The notes below the pieces were generated by a model. The model had not been told where the DNA came from, did not search any database, and saw nothing but the letters and a program-made list of their open reading frames with translations. Both the position numbers and the translations under genes were made by a program. From positions 6,847,501 through 6,911,500 of the forward strand of contig NZ_CP030051.1 in NCBI RefSeq assembly GCF_004114975.1: a DNA stretch of 64,000 nucleotides, given 5' to 3'. This DNA is from Bradyrhizobium guangdongense (GTDB lineage: Bacteria; Pseudomonadota; Alphaproteobacteria; Rhizobiales; Xanthobacteraceae). Each line of letters opens with the position of its first letter. Positions within the stretch are counted from its first letter, which is position 1. This document shows, in pieces, positions 38,530 to 45,642 of the stretch.

Positions 38530-38564
38530 AACACCGGCCGGAGTTTATACCTCCGGCCGGTGTT
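38530..38564 (-). terminator. Intrinsic terminator after etfA
   Basis: A perfect 14-bp stem, AACACCGGCCGGAG (38530-38543) with 38551-38564, and a 7-base loop, placed 12 bases past the etfA stop. On the minus strand it is followed by TCATTTCTG, moderately U-rich. Confidence 0.75.
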
Positions 38565-38575
38565 TTGAACGGCTT

Positions 38576-39520
38576 TTACTTGCCGAGCTTGGCGAGTTCG
38601 GCGGTCAGCTCAGGAACCGCCTGGTAGAGGTCGGCGACCAGGCCGTAATCGGCGACCTGGAAGATCGGCGCGTCCTCGTCCTTGTTGATCGCGACGATCA
38701 CCTTGGAGTCCTTCATGCCGGCCAGATGCTGGATCGCGCCGGAAATGCCCACCGCGACATAGAGCTCGGGGGCCACCACCTTGCCGGTCTGGCCGACCTG
38801 CCAGTCGTTCGGCGCATAGCCGGCGTCGACCGCCGCGCGCGAGGCACCGACGCCGGCGCCGAGCTTGTCGGCGAGCGGCTCGATGTACTTGGCGAAGTTC
38901 TCACGGCTCTGCATGGCACGGCCGCCGGAGACGATGATCTTGGCCGAGGTCAGCTCCGGACGGTCGCTCTTGGCGACTTCCTCGCCGACGAAGGTCGACA
39001 GGGCCGGGTCGGCGGCCGCCGCAACGGTCTCGACCGGCGCGCTGCCACCCTCGCCGGCAGCGGCGAAGGTCGAGGTGCGGACCGTGATGACCTTCTTGGG
39101 GTCCTTCGACTTCACCGTCTGGATGGCATTGCCGGCATAGATCGGACGCTCATAGGTGTCGGGCGCGACCACCTTGATGATCTCCGAGACCTGCATGACG
39201 TCGAGCAGGGCGGCGACGCGCGGCATCACGTTCTTGAAGCGCGAGGTCGCGGGCGCGACGATGGCGTCATAGGACGGAGCCAGCGAGACGATCAGCGCGG
39301 CCAGCGGCTCGGCGAGATCGTGCGCGTAGGTCTCGCCCTCGGCGAGCAGCACCTTCTTGACGCCAGCGAGCTTGGCAGCGGCATCCGCCGCGGCCTTGGC
39401 GTTCTGGCCGGCGACCAGGATTTCGACATCAGCGCCGAGCGCGGCGGCCGCGGTCAGGGCCTTGTTGGTCGCATCCTTGAGCGAGGCGTTGTCGTGTTCG
39501 GCAATCAGAAGCGTCGTCAT
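38576..39520 (-). CDS. etfA: Electron transfer flavoprotein alpha subunit
   Basis: 314 residues. Binds FAD and passes electrons from acyl-CoA dehydrogenases to ETF-quinone oxidoreductase. The C-terminal FAD motif region shows [38 protein letters not shown] and [17 protein letters not shown], all typical. The start overlaps the etfB stop by one base (TGATG), so the two are translationally coupled. A strong terminator follows. Confidence 0.96.
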   Translation of the reverse strand: MTTLLIAEHDNASLKDATNKALTAAAALGADVEILVAGQNAKAAADAAAKLAGVKKVLLAEGETYAHDLAEPLAALIVSLAPSYDAIVAPATSRFKNVMPRVAALLDVMQVSEIIKVVAPDTYERPIYAGNAIQTVKSKDPKKVITVRTSTFAAAGEGGSAPVETVAAAADPALSTFVGEEVAKSDRPELTSAKIIVSGGRAMQSRENFAKYIEPLADKLGAGVGASRAAVDAGYAPNDWQVGQTGKVVAPELYVAVGISGAIQHLAGMKDSKVIVAINKDEDAPIFQVADYGLVADLYQAVPELTAELAKLGK

Positions 39521-40269
39521 CAGAGCACCCCGGCTTCGTTCTTGAGTTTCGACACCAACTCGGCGACGTCCTTGACCTTGACGCCTGCCTTGCGGCCGGC
39601 CGGTTCAGTCGTCTTGAGAACCTCGAGGCGCGCGGTGACATCGACGCCGGTATCGGCGACGGTCTTCTCCGCGATCGGCTTCTTCTTGGCCTTCATGATG
39701 TTCGGCAGAGAAGCATAGCGCGGCTCGTTGAGGCGAAGATCGGTGGTGACGATCGCAGGTCCCTTCAGCTTCACGGTCTGCAGGCCGCCGTCGACTTCGC
39801 GCGTGACCTTGAAGTCGCTTCCTTCGACCTCGAGCTTCGAGGCGAAGGTCGCTTGCGACCAGCCGAGCAGCGCGGCCAGCATCTGGCCTGTTTGGTTCGA
39901 GTCGTCGTCGATCGCCTGCTTGCCGAGGATGATCAGGCCGGGCTGCTCTTCTTCAGCAACCTTCTTCAGGATCTTGGCGACCGCGAGCGGCTCGACGGTG
40001 CCCTCGGCCTTCACAAGGATGCCGCGATCGGCGCCCATGGCCAGACCCGTGCGGATCGTCTCCGACGCCTGCGCCGGTCCAATGGAGACCACCACGACTT
40101 CGGTCGCCTTGCCGGCTTCCTTCAAGCGCAGCGCTTCCTCGACCGCGATCTCGTCGAACGGATTCATGGACATCTTGACGTTGGCGAGTTCAACGCCCGA
40201 TCCGTCGCCCTTGACGCGAACCTTGACGTTGTAATCGACCACCCGCTTTACCGGCACTAAGACCTTCAT
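39520..40269 (-). CDS. etfB: Electron transfer flavoprotein beta subunit
   Basis: 249 residues. Partner of EtfA, binding AMP. N-terminal [35 protein letters not shown] and the conserved [15 protein letters not shown] and [20 protein letters not shown] are diagnostic. ATG 40269 follows AGAGGA; the frame upstream to 40308 lacks conservation. The cobalamin adenosyltransferase gene lies 142 bases upstream on the same strand. Confidence 0.96.
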   Translation of the reverse strand: MKVLVPVKRVVDYNVKVRVKGDGSGVELANVKMSMNPFDEIAVEEALRLKEAGKATEVVVVSIGPAQASETIRTGLAMGADRGILVKAEGTVEPLAVAKILKKVAEEEQPGLIILGKQAIDDDSNQTGQMLAALLGWSQATFASKLEVEGSDFKVTREVDGGLQTVKLKGPAIVTTDLRLNEPRYASLPNIMKAKKKPIAEKTVADTGVDVTARLEVLKTTEPAGRKAGVKVKDVAELVSKLKNEAGVL

Positions 40270-40411
40270 CGATCCTCTTTCACACAATTTGGGAGGGGGG
40301 TTATTCAACTGGCGCGGAACCTAAAGGCCTGATCCGGCCCGGTCAACGCGCGAAGGGGTCTATTTTTAGGCCCCAGGAGTGCTGATCTCAATGGGGTCCG
40401 CGCCCCCGGGC

Positions 40412-40984
40412 TCAGCGGTTCTGCCCCGGAACCCAGAGCACGTCGCCGGCGCCGTTATGGTTAGCGGTGCGGCTGGCCACGAACAGGAAGTCCGAGAGGC
40501 GATTCATATATTGAATGCCAGCGGCGCCCACGGACTCGCCGGGTTGGGCAGCCAGTTCCACCATCACGCGTTCCGCCCTGCGGCAAATCGTGCGGGCGAC
40601 ATGGAGGTAGGCGGCGGCCGGCGTTCCTCCCGGAAGCACGAAAGAGGTGAGCGGCGCGAGCTTGTCGTTGAGCGCATCGATGTCGTGCTCGAGCCGCTCG
40701 ACCTGGCTCGCCACCACCCGCAGTCGTTCCGCCTTGCCTTCCCGTTCGGGCACCGCAAGATCGGCGCCGAGATCGAACAAATCGTTCTGGATGCGGCCGA
40801 GCATGGCATCGAGATCGGGCGCATCCTTGGTGTGAAGGCGCACCACACCGATCGCGGCGTTGGTCTCGTCGACCGTGCCGTAGGCGGCGATACGCAAATC
40901 ATATTTCGGACGGCGCTCACCGGTTCCGAGCGCTGTCGTGCCGTCGTCACCGGTTTTGGTATAGATGCGGTTGAGCACGACCAT
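40412..40984 (-). CDS. Cob(I)yrinic acid a,c-diamide adenosyltransferase, PduO type
   Basis: 190 residues. Makes adenosylcobalamin from cob(I)alamin and ATP. The N-terminal ATP loop is IYTKTGDDGTTALGTGERR, followed by VDETNAAIG and the helix SFVLPGGTPAAAYLHVAR and CRRAERVMVEL, all PduO hallmarks. ATG 40984 lies two bases after the stop of the small membrane protein gene, so they are coupled. Adenosylcobalamin would serve methylmalonyl-CoA mutase and similar enzymes, none of which is in the window. Confidence 0.94.
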   Translation of the reverse strand: MVVLNRIYTKTGDDGTTALGTGERRPKYDLRIAAYGTVDETNAAIGVVRLHTKDAPDLDAMLGRIQNDLFDLGADLAVPEREGKAERLRVVASQVERLEHDIDALNDKLAPLTSFVLPGGTPAAAYLHVARTICRRAERVMVELAAQPGESVGAAGIQYMNRLSDFLFVASRTANHNGAGDVLWVPGQNR

Positions 40985-40986
40985 GT

Positions 40987-41181
40987 TCAGCGCCCCATCG
41001 CCCAGACCGCGATCATGGCGATGACGATGGCCACGAACTGAAGCAGCACGCGCCAGCGCATCAGTTTCTGCGAGGTGTTGGGCGAGCCGCCACGCATCAT
41101 GTTGACGAGGCCGAGCAGCAGCACCACCGCCACGGCGGCCACAGCAATCGGCAGGATGAAAGTACCAAGGAGAGATGCCAT
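40987..41181 (-). CDS. Twin transmembrane protein, HIG1-like
   Basis: 64 residues with two membrane helices (about 7-27 and 46-62) joined by a short loop, NMMRGGSPNTSQKLMRWRV. This loop resembles the hypoxia-induced HIG1 domain (RGGxxxxSxxLMRxRV), whose mitochondrial members bind cytochrome oxidase. ATG 41181 was chosen; 12 upstream residues in frame are not membrane-like. It is coupled to the adenosyltransferase gene two bases downstream. Confidence 0.75.
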   Translation of the reverse strand: MASLLGTFILPIAVAAVAVVLLLGLVNMMRGGSPNTSQKLMRWRVLLQFVAIVIAMIAVWAMGR

Positions 41182-41226
41182 TTGGGGGTGATAACACCGT
41201 GTGCGGCGGTGCGCCATCTCTCACCA

Positions 41227-41333
41227 CCGTCATTCCTGGGCGATGCGAGGCATCGAGCCCGGAATCCATTCCTCCAATTGCGTCGCGGCCAATGGATTCC
41301 GGGCTCGCGCTTGCGCGCGCCCCGGAATGACGG
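41227..41333. repeat. Palindromic intergenic repeat, family R4
   Basis: Outer arms CCGTCATTCC (41227-41236) and GGAATGACGG (41324-41333). Inner arms GAGCCCGGAATCCATT (41255-41270) and AATGGATTCCGGGCTC (41291-41306) form a perfect 16-bp inverted repeat. It lies upstream of the small HIG1-like gene. Confidence 0.85.
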
Positions 41334-41418
41334 CGAGGCGCTTCGCGATCTGGCTTTTGGGCCGAGAATATCAGAAGCTGGAGGCATGATTTCCGATTTG
41401 CGCGCATGCCTCATCCTG

Positions 41419-41506
41419 TTCGCCTCGCCCCGCTTGCGGGGAGAGGCCGGCGCGCGGCACGCGCGGCGGGTGAGGGGGACTCTCCCCGCAAGCGGGGCGA
41501 GGCGAA
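41419..41506. repeat. Palindromic intergenic repeat, family R5 (26-bp perfect arms)
   Basis: Positions 41419-41444 and 41481-41506 are perfect reverse complements over 26 bp, enclosing 36 bases. Each arm also carries its own palindrome (CCCCGCTTGCGGGG). It ends 47 bases before the BrkB-family start. Confidence 0.88.
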
Positions 41507-41552
41507 GGCAGGCCGCAAGCGGAGCAAGAGCAACATTGCTCTGGGGCACGCC

Positions 41553-42446
41553 GTGAAAGCCATCCGCACCATCTACTGCGTCGTGGAGGACGCCTTCTAC
41601 ACATTCCTCGCCGACGACGGCTGGGCGATCGCGAGCCACATCGCGCTGTCGACGCTGATGGCGCTCTTCCCGTTCCTGATCGTGCTGACGTCGCTGGCCG
41701 GCTTCTTCGGCTCCAAGGAGCTCGCCGACCAGGCCGCCAGCCTGATGCTTCAGGTCTGGCCCAAGCAGGTCGCCGATTCGATTTCGGGCGAAGTCCACGA
41801 CGTGCTGACCACCACCCGCTCCGGCGTGCTGACCGTCGGCGCAGTGCTATCGGTCTATTTTGCCTCGAACGGCGTCGAGGCACTCAGGGTCGCGCTCAAC
41901 CGCGCCTATGCGGTGGTGGAGATGCGGCGCTGGTATTGGCTGCGGCTGGAGTCGATCGGCTACACGCTGGTCGCCGCCTTCACGGCGCTCGCCATGGCGT
42001 TCCTGATCGTGCTCGGCCCGCTCATCATCGAGGCGGCGCGGCGACACATTCCGCTGTTCGTCGAATCCAACGAGAGCATCTTGACCTGGTTGCGCTACGG
42101 CATCACCATCGGCGCGCTGGTGGTGGCGCTGTTCATCCTGCATGCCTGGTTGCCGGCGGGGCGCCGCAGCTTCCTCCAGATCCTGCCCGGCATCGTCTTC
42201 ACCATGGTGGCATCGCTGATCTCAGGCGTCGTGTTCGGCCAGTATCTGGCGCGCTTCGCCAACAATTACGTCACGATGTATGCGGGGCTTGCCTCGGTGA
42301 TCATCGCGCTGGTGTTCCTGTATTTCATCGCCGCGATCTTCGTTTACGGCGGCGAGCTCAACGCTGCGATCATCAAGTCACGGCTTCCTCACGGCGTGTC
42401 GCTTCAAGCAGCGCAGTCGCTAAAGCCCGCGGAGACACAGGCTTGA
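41553..42446 (+). CDS. YihY/BrkB family integral membrane protein
   Basis: 297 residues with about six membrane helices. Motifs DGWAIASHIALSTLMALFPF, ASNGVEALRVALNRAY and the terminal FLYFIAAIFVYGGELNAAI are diagnostic of the YihY/BrkB (formerly RNase BN-like) family. Its function is unsettled; transport or envelope roles have been proposed. GTG 41553 was chosen, since the frame upstream is only repeat R5. The last 74 bases overlap the 3' end of the convergent histidine kinase gene. Confidence 0.85.
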   Translation: MKAIRTIYCVVEDAFYTFLADDGWAIASHIALSTLMALFPFLIVLTSLAGFFGSKELADQAASLMLQVWPKQVADSISGEVHDVLTTTRSGVLTVGAVLSVYFASNGVEALRVALNRAYAVVEMRRWYWLRLESIGYTLVAAFTALAMAFLIVLGPLIIEAARRHIPLFVESNESILTWLRYGITIGALVVALFILHAWLPAGRRSFLQILPGIVFTMVASLISGVVFGQYLARFANNYVTMYAGLASVIIALVFLYFIAAIFVYGGELNAAIIKSRLPHGVSLQAAQSLKPAETQA

Positions 42447-43653
42447 GCAGGAAGGCGTCGGCGCCGGCCTCGCGCGAGGCCGCCTCGTCCTCGCCGCGGC
42501 CGGACACGCCGATGATCGGGATCTGAGCCAGCGGCATCTGCATCTTGCGGATCCGCCGGATAGCCTCGACGCCGTCGATCCCCGGCAACACCATGTCCAT
42601 CAGCACCGCGTCGAAGCCGCCTTGCGTAAGCCGGCCGACCACATCCTCGCCGCGCCCGATGAACTCGGCATGATGTCCGAGCTCGGTCAAGATCGTGTTG
42701 AGCACGACACGGCCGAACGGATTGTCCTCGACGCTGAGCACGCGTAGCGACACCAGCGCGTCGGCCTCGTCTCCATCGGGCTTTCGCGGCTTCGCCGGCC
42801 CTGCCGCGTCGAGCGTGACCGTCAGCGTGAAAGTGGCGCCGCCCCCACGGCGCGGCGCGACCGTGATATCGCCGCCCATCGCGCGGGCCAGCTGCTTCAC
42901 CGAGGACAAACCGAGCCCTGCGCCGCCGAAGCGCGAAGCGATGGTGACATTGGCCTGCGTGAACGGACGAAACAGCCGCTTGATCTCGGCCATGGTCAGG
43001 CCGATGCCGCTGTCGGAGATCGAGAAGGCGACACCGACCCGGCGTTTATCCCTGGCCTTGGCAGTGCTGCCTGCCCTGCCCTTGGAACTCCAGGGCACCG
43101 CCGAGATCGCCACGCCGCCCTGCTCGGTGAATTTGACTGCATTGTCGATCAGGTTCTCGAGCGCAGCGCGGAGGCGGACGGGATCACCGACCACGAGGCC
43201 CGGAAGCTTGTCGGAGATCTCGACTTCAGCCTGGAGACCTTTGGCGGCGGCGCGCCCAGCCAGCGAATCGCCGGTGCTGCGGGCGAGCGCCCGCAGGTCG
43301 AACAGATCCTGACGCAGTATCCCGCCGGCCTTGGCCGCCCTGTTTCCGGTCTTGGCAGCATCGACGAACAGCGTGGCGAGGTTGGCCAGATGCTCGGCAC
43401 CGGCCTTGATCGTGTCGGCCCAGCGCCGTTCCCGCTCCCCCAGATCTGAAGTCGACAGCAGGTCGCTGATCGCCAGAATGCCGGTCAGGGGTGTACGGAC
43501 CTCGTGGGCAAAGGCCGCCAGCGCGGCCTGGACCACGTCGGGTGCAACCGCCTTGGTGCTGCGCTTGCGCACCTTGCCGGCTGGCCGAGCCCCCTTTCCA
43601 GGGGCCCGCCTCGACGTCCGCATGGTGCGTGCTGGGCGCGTTTTCGCCGCCAT
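42373..43653 (-). CDS. Soluble hybrid histidine kinase with C-terminal receiver
   Basis: 426 residues. The first ~36 residues are highly basic (KTRPARTMRTSRRAPGK). HisKA follows with His50 in FAHEVRTPLTG, then HATPase_c with an N-box ENLIDNAVKFTEQGG, DSGIGL and FGGAGLGLSS. The C-terminal receiver has SVEDN and Asp353 in VLMDMVLPGIDG. No sensor domain or membrane segment is visible, so it is cytosolic or recruited by a partner. ATG 43653 follows GAAGGGA. No dedicated response regulator lies next to it. Its 3' end overlaps the BrkB gene. Confidence 0.9.
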   Translation of the reverse strand: MAAKTRPARTMRTSRRAPGKGARPAGKVRKRSTKAVAPDVVQAALAAFAHEVRTPLTGILAISDLLSTSDLGERERRWADTIKAGAEHLANLATLFVDAAKTGNRAAKAGGILRQDLFDLRALARSTGDSLAGRAAAKGLQAEVEISDKLPGLVVGDPVRLRAALENLIDNAVKFTEQGGVAISAVPWSSKGRAGSTAKARDKRRVGVAFSISDSGIGLTMAEIKRLFRPFTQANVTIASRFGGAGLGLSSVKQLARAMGGDITVAPRRGGGATFTLTVTLDAAGPAKPRKPDGDEADALVSLRVLSVEDNPFGRVVLNTILTELGHHAEFIGRGEDVVGRLTQGGFDAVLMDMVLPGIDGVEAIRRIRKMQMPLAQIPIIGVSGRGEDEAASREAGADAFLLKPVSPRALATALLEATRREEAVT

Positions 43654-43724
43654 AAATTCCCTTCGAAGTACCCGCTTCGAACCCCGGACTATTGGCTGAG
43701 CATGGCACGGGGGAACCCCTGGAG

Positions 43725-44630
43725 TCACGGCGGCGTTTGGCTAACCCCCAGAGAAACTTGACCTAATCCCACCAACTGGCAGATGCCGGCCGGCGTCACC
43801 CCGGCTGCGCGCAGTTCGCGCAGACCGGTCGCCTGATCCGATTTCGACAGCTTCCGCCCCTCGCCATCGCGAATCAGGCGGTGATGGCGGTAGGCAGGCT
43901 CAGGCAGCCCAAGCAGGGCCTGGAGCAGGCGGTGCACCGAGGTGGCGTGAAACAGGTCCTGGCCGCGCACGATCTCGCTCACGCCCTGAAGCGCATCATC
44001 GAGCACCACGGATAGATGGTAGCTGGTCGGCGTCTCCTTGCGGGCAAGAATGACGTCGCCCCACACCTCGGGGCGCGCGGCGACCCTACCGCGCTCGCCA
44101 TCCGGGTCCTCGCCCAACTCGTTCCAAGTCAGGCCGGCGACGCGCCCGCAGGCCGCTGCCATGTCGAGACGCAATGCGTAAGGCGCGCCTGAAGCGATCA
44201 TTCGGCGGCGCTCGTCCGTGGAGAGCGACCGGGCATTGCCCGGATAGAGTGGAGCGCCATCGGGATCGCGCGGCCACGGGCCATCCGCCTCACGCGCCGA
44301 GACAAGCCTTGCGATCTCGGCGCGGCTTTCGAAGGCGGGATAGACGAGCCCGAGCGCGGAGAGTTTTTCCAGCGCGGCGCGATAATCGGCCAGATGCTCC
44401 GACTGTCGCCGCACCGGCACATTCCAGGTGATTCCCAGCCAGGCGAGGTCCTCGTAGATGGCTGTCTCATATTCCGGCCGGCAGCGTGTTGCATCGATAT
44501 CTTCGATCCGCAGCAACAGCCGTCCGCCGGTCTCGCGCGCGCGGCCGAAGTTCAGTAGCGCCGAATAAGCGTGGCCGAGATGCAGGTAACCGTTGGGGCT
44601 GGGGGCAAATCGGAAAACGGGTGGTACCAT
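43725..44630 (-). CDS. gluQ: Glutamyl-Q tRNA(Asp) synthetase
   Basis: 301 residues. A shortened glutamyl-tRNA synthetase without an anticodon domain that attaches Glu to queuosine 34 of tRNA-Asp. The HIGH motif is FAPSPNGYLHLGHAYSAL and the KMSKS-like motif RKLSKSDQATGL. Also typical are LRIEDIDATRCRPEYE and GVSEIVRGQDLF. ATG 44630 was chosen; further in-frame sequence to 45194 is repeat-derived. The upstream divergent region is filled by a composite repeat. Confidence 0.92.
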   Translation of the reverse strand: MVPPVFRFAPSPNGYLHLGHAYSALLNFGRARETGGRLLLRIEDIDATRCRPEYETAIYEDLAWLGITWNVPVRRQSEHLADYRAALEKLSALGLVYPAFESRAEIARLVSAREADGPWPRDPDGAPLYPGNARSLSTDERRRMIASGAPYALRLDMAAACGRVAGLTWNELGEDPDGERGRVAARPEVWGDVILARKETPTSYHLSVVLDDALQGVSEIVRGQDLFHATSVHRLLQALLGLPEPAYRHHRLIRDGEGRKLSKSDQATGLRELRAAGVTPAGICQLVGLGQVSLGVSQTPP

Positions 44631-44641
44631 CAAGTGAATCT

Positions 44642-44844
44642 CGTCATGGCCGGGCCTGAGCGCGCAGCCGTCATTCCGGGGCGGTCGACAGGACGAACGT
44701 GGAGCGCGATTGCGCTCCTGAGAATCTCGAGATTCCGGGTTCGATGCTCCGGCGTCGCGCTGTGCGCGATCCAGTCGCATCGCCCCGGAAAGACGGAGTA
44801 AGATATTCGAGGCCGGGTCAAGCCGGTCAAGCCCGGCCATGACG
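44642..44844. repeat. Composite nested palindromic repeat, family R6 (contains an R4-like core)
   Basis: Outer arms CGTCATGGCCGGGC (44642-44655) and GCCCGGCCATGACG (44831-44844) are perfect. An inner pair CCGTCATTCCGGGGCG (44668-44683) and CGCCCCGGAAAGACGG (44781-44796) has one mismatch and shares R4 ends. The 203-bp element fills almost the whole divergent region between gluQ and the glycosylase gene. Confidence 0.8.
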
Positions 44845-44868
44845 TCGGAGAGAGCTGACCGAATTGCA

Positions 44869-45516
44869 ATGACCATCCACCTCCAGACCCAGTCTGACCT
44901 CGAAGAAGCGATCCACACACTGGTCAGGCGCGATCCGCGCCTCAAGCCCGTGCTGGAGATCGCGGGCATGCCGGCGTTGCGGCGGCGTGAGCCGGGCTTT
45001 GCCGGGCTTGCCCATATCGTCTGCGGGCAGCAGCTTTCGACCGCAAGCGCGGCCGCGATCTGGGGGCGGCTGTCGGCCGCGTTCGATCCGTTCGACCATG
45101 AGGCGGTGCGACGCGCCCGCACCGACCGTTTGGGGCGGCTCGGCCTCTCCGCGGCCAAGATCAAGACGCTGAAACATCTCGCGCGCGAGATCATCGCCGA
45201 GCGGCTGAATCTCGAGGTGCTCGCCGAAGAAGACGCCGACGCTGCACATCACACGCTGATCTCACTGCCGGGCATCGGACCTTGGACGGCCGACGTCTAT
45301 CTCTTGTTTTGCCTCGGCCACGGCGATGCCTGGCCGGCCGGCGATCTCGCGGTGCAGGAGGGCATCAAGATCGGATTCGATCTGAAGACGCGGCCGACGG
45401 AAAAGCAGATGGCGCCGCTCGCCGAACCCTGGCGCCCCCTGCGCGGCGCCGCGGCGCATCTATGGTGGAGCTACTACCGCGCGGTCAAAAAGCGCGAGGG
45501 CGTGCTGTCGACATGA
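44869..45516 (+). CDS. DNA-3-methyladenine glycosylase II family protein
   Basis: 215 residues of the AlkA/HhH-GPD class, excising alkylated bases. The helix-hairpin-helix is LISLPGIGPWTADVYLL and the catalytic Asp is likely in WPAGDLAVQEG. Also seen is HIVCGQQLSTASAAAI. It lacks an N-terminal AlkA domain, as in many small alphaproteobacterial forms. ATG 44869 was chosen; the ATG at 44839 lies inside repeat R6. No iron-sulfur cysteine cluster is present. Confidence 0.9.
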   Translation: MTIHLQTQSDLEEAIHTLVRRDPRLKPVLEIAGMPALRRREPGFAGLAHIVCGQQLSTASAAAIWGRLSAAFDPFDHEAVRRARTDRLGRLGLSAAKIKTLKHLAREIIAERLNLEVLAEEDADAAHHTLISLPGIGPWTADVYLLFCLGHGDAWPAGDLAVQEGIKIGFDLKTRPTEKQMAPLAEPWRPLRGAAAHLWWSYYRAVKKREGVLST

Positions 45517-45642
45517 CCAGAGCCTATTCCGCCTGAGCAGGGCGACATGCAGGCGCGCACCGGCAAAGCGCTGTTGACGTGGACTGATCCGGTATAGCCT
45601 CGACTTCAGGGAAACGCCGCGAAGACGGCCACGAGGTCGCGC

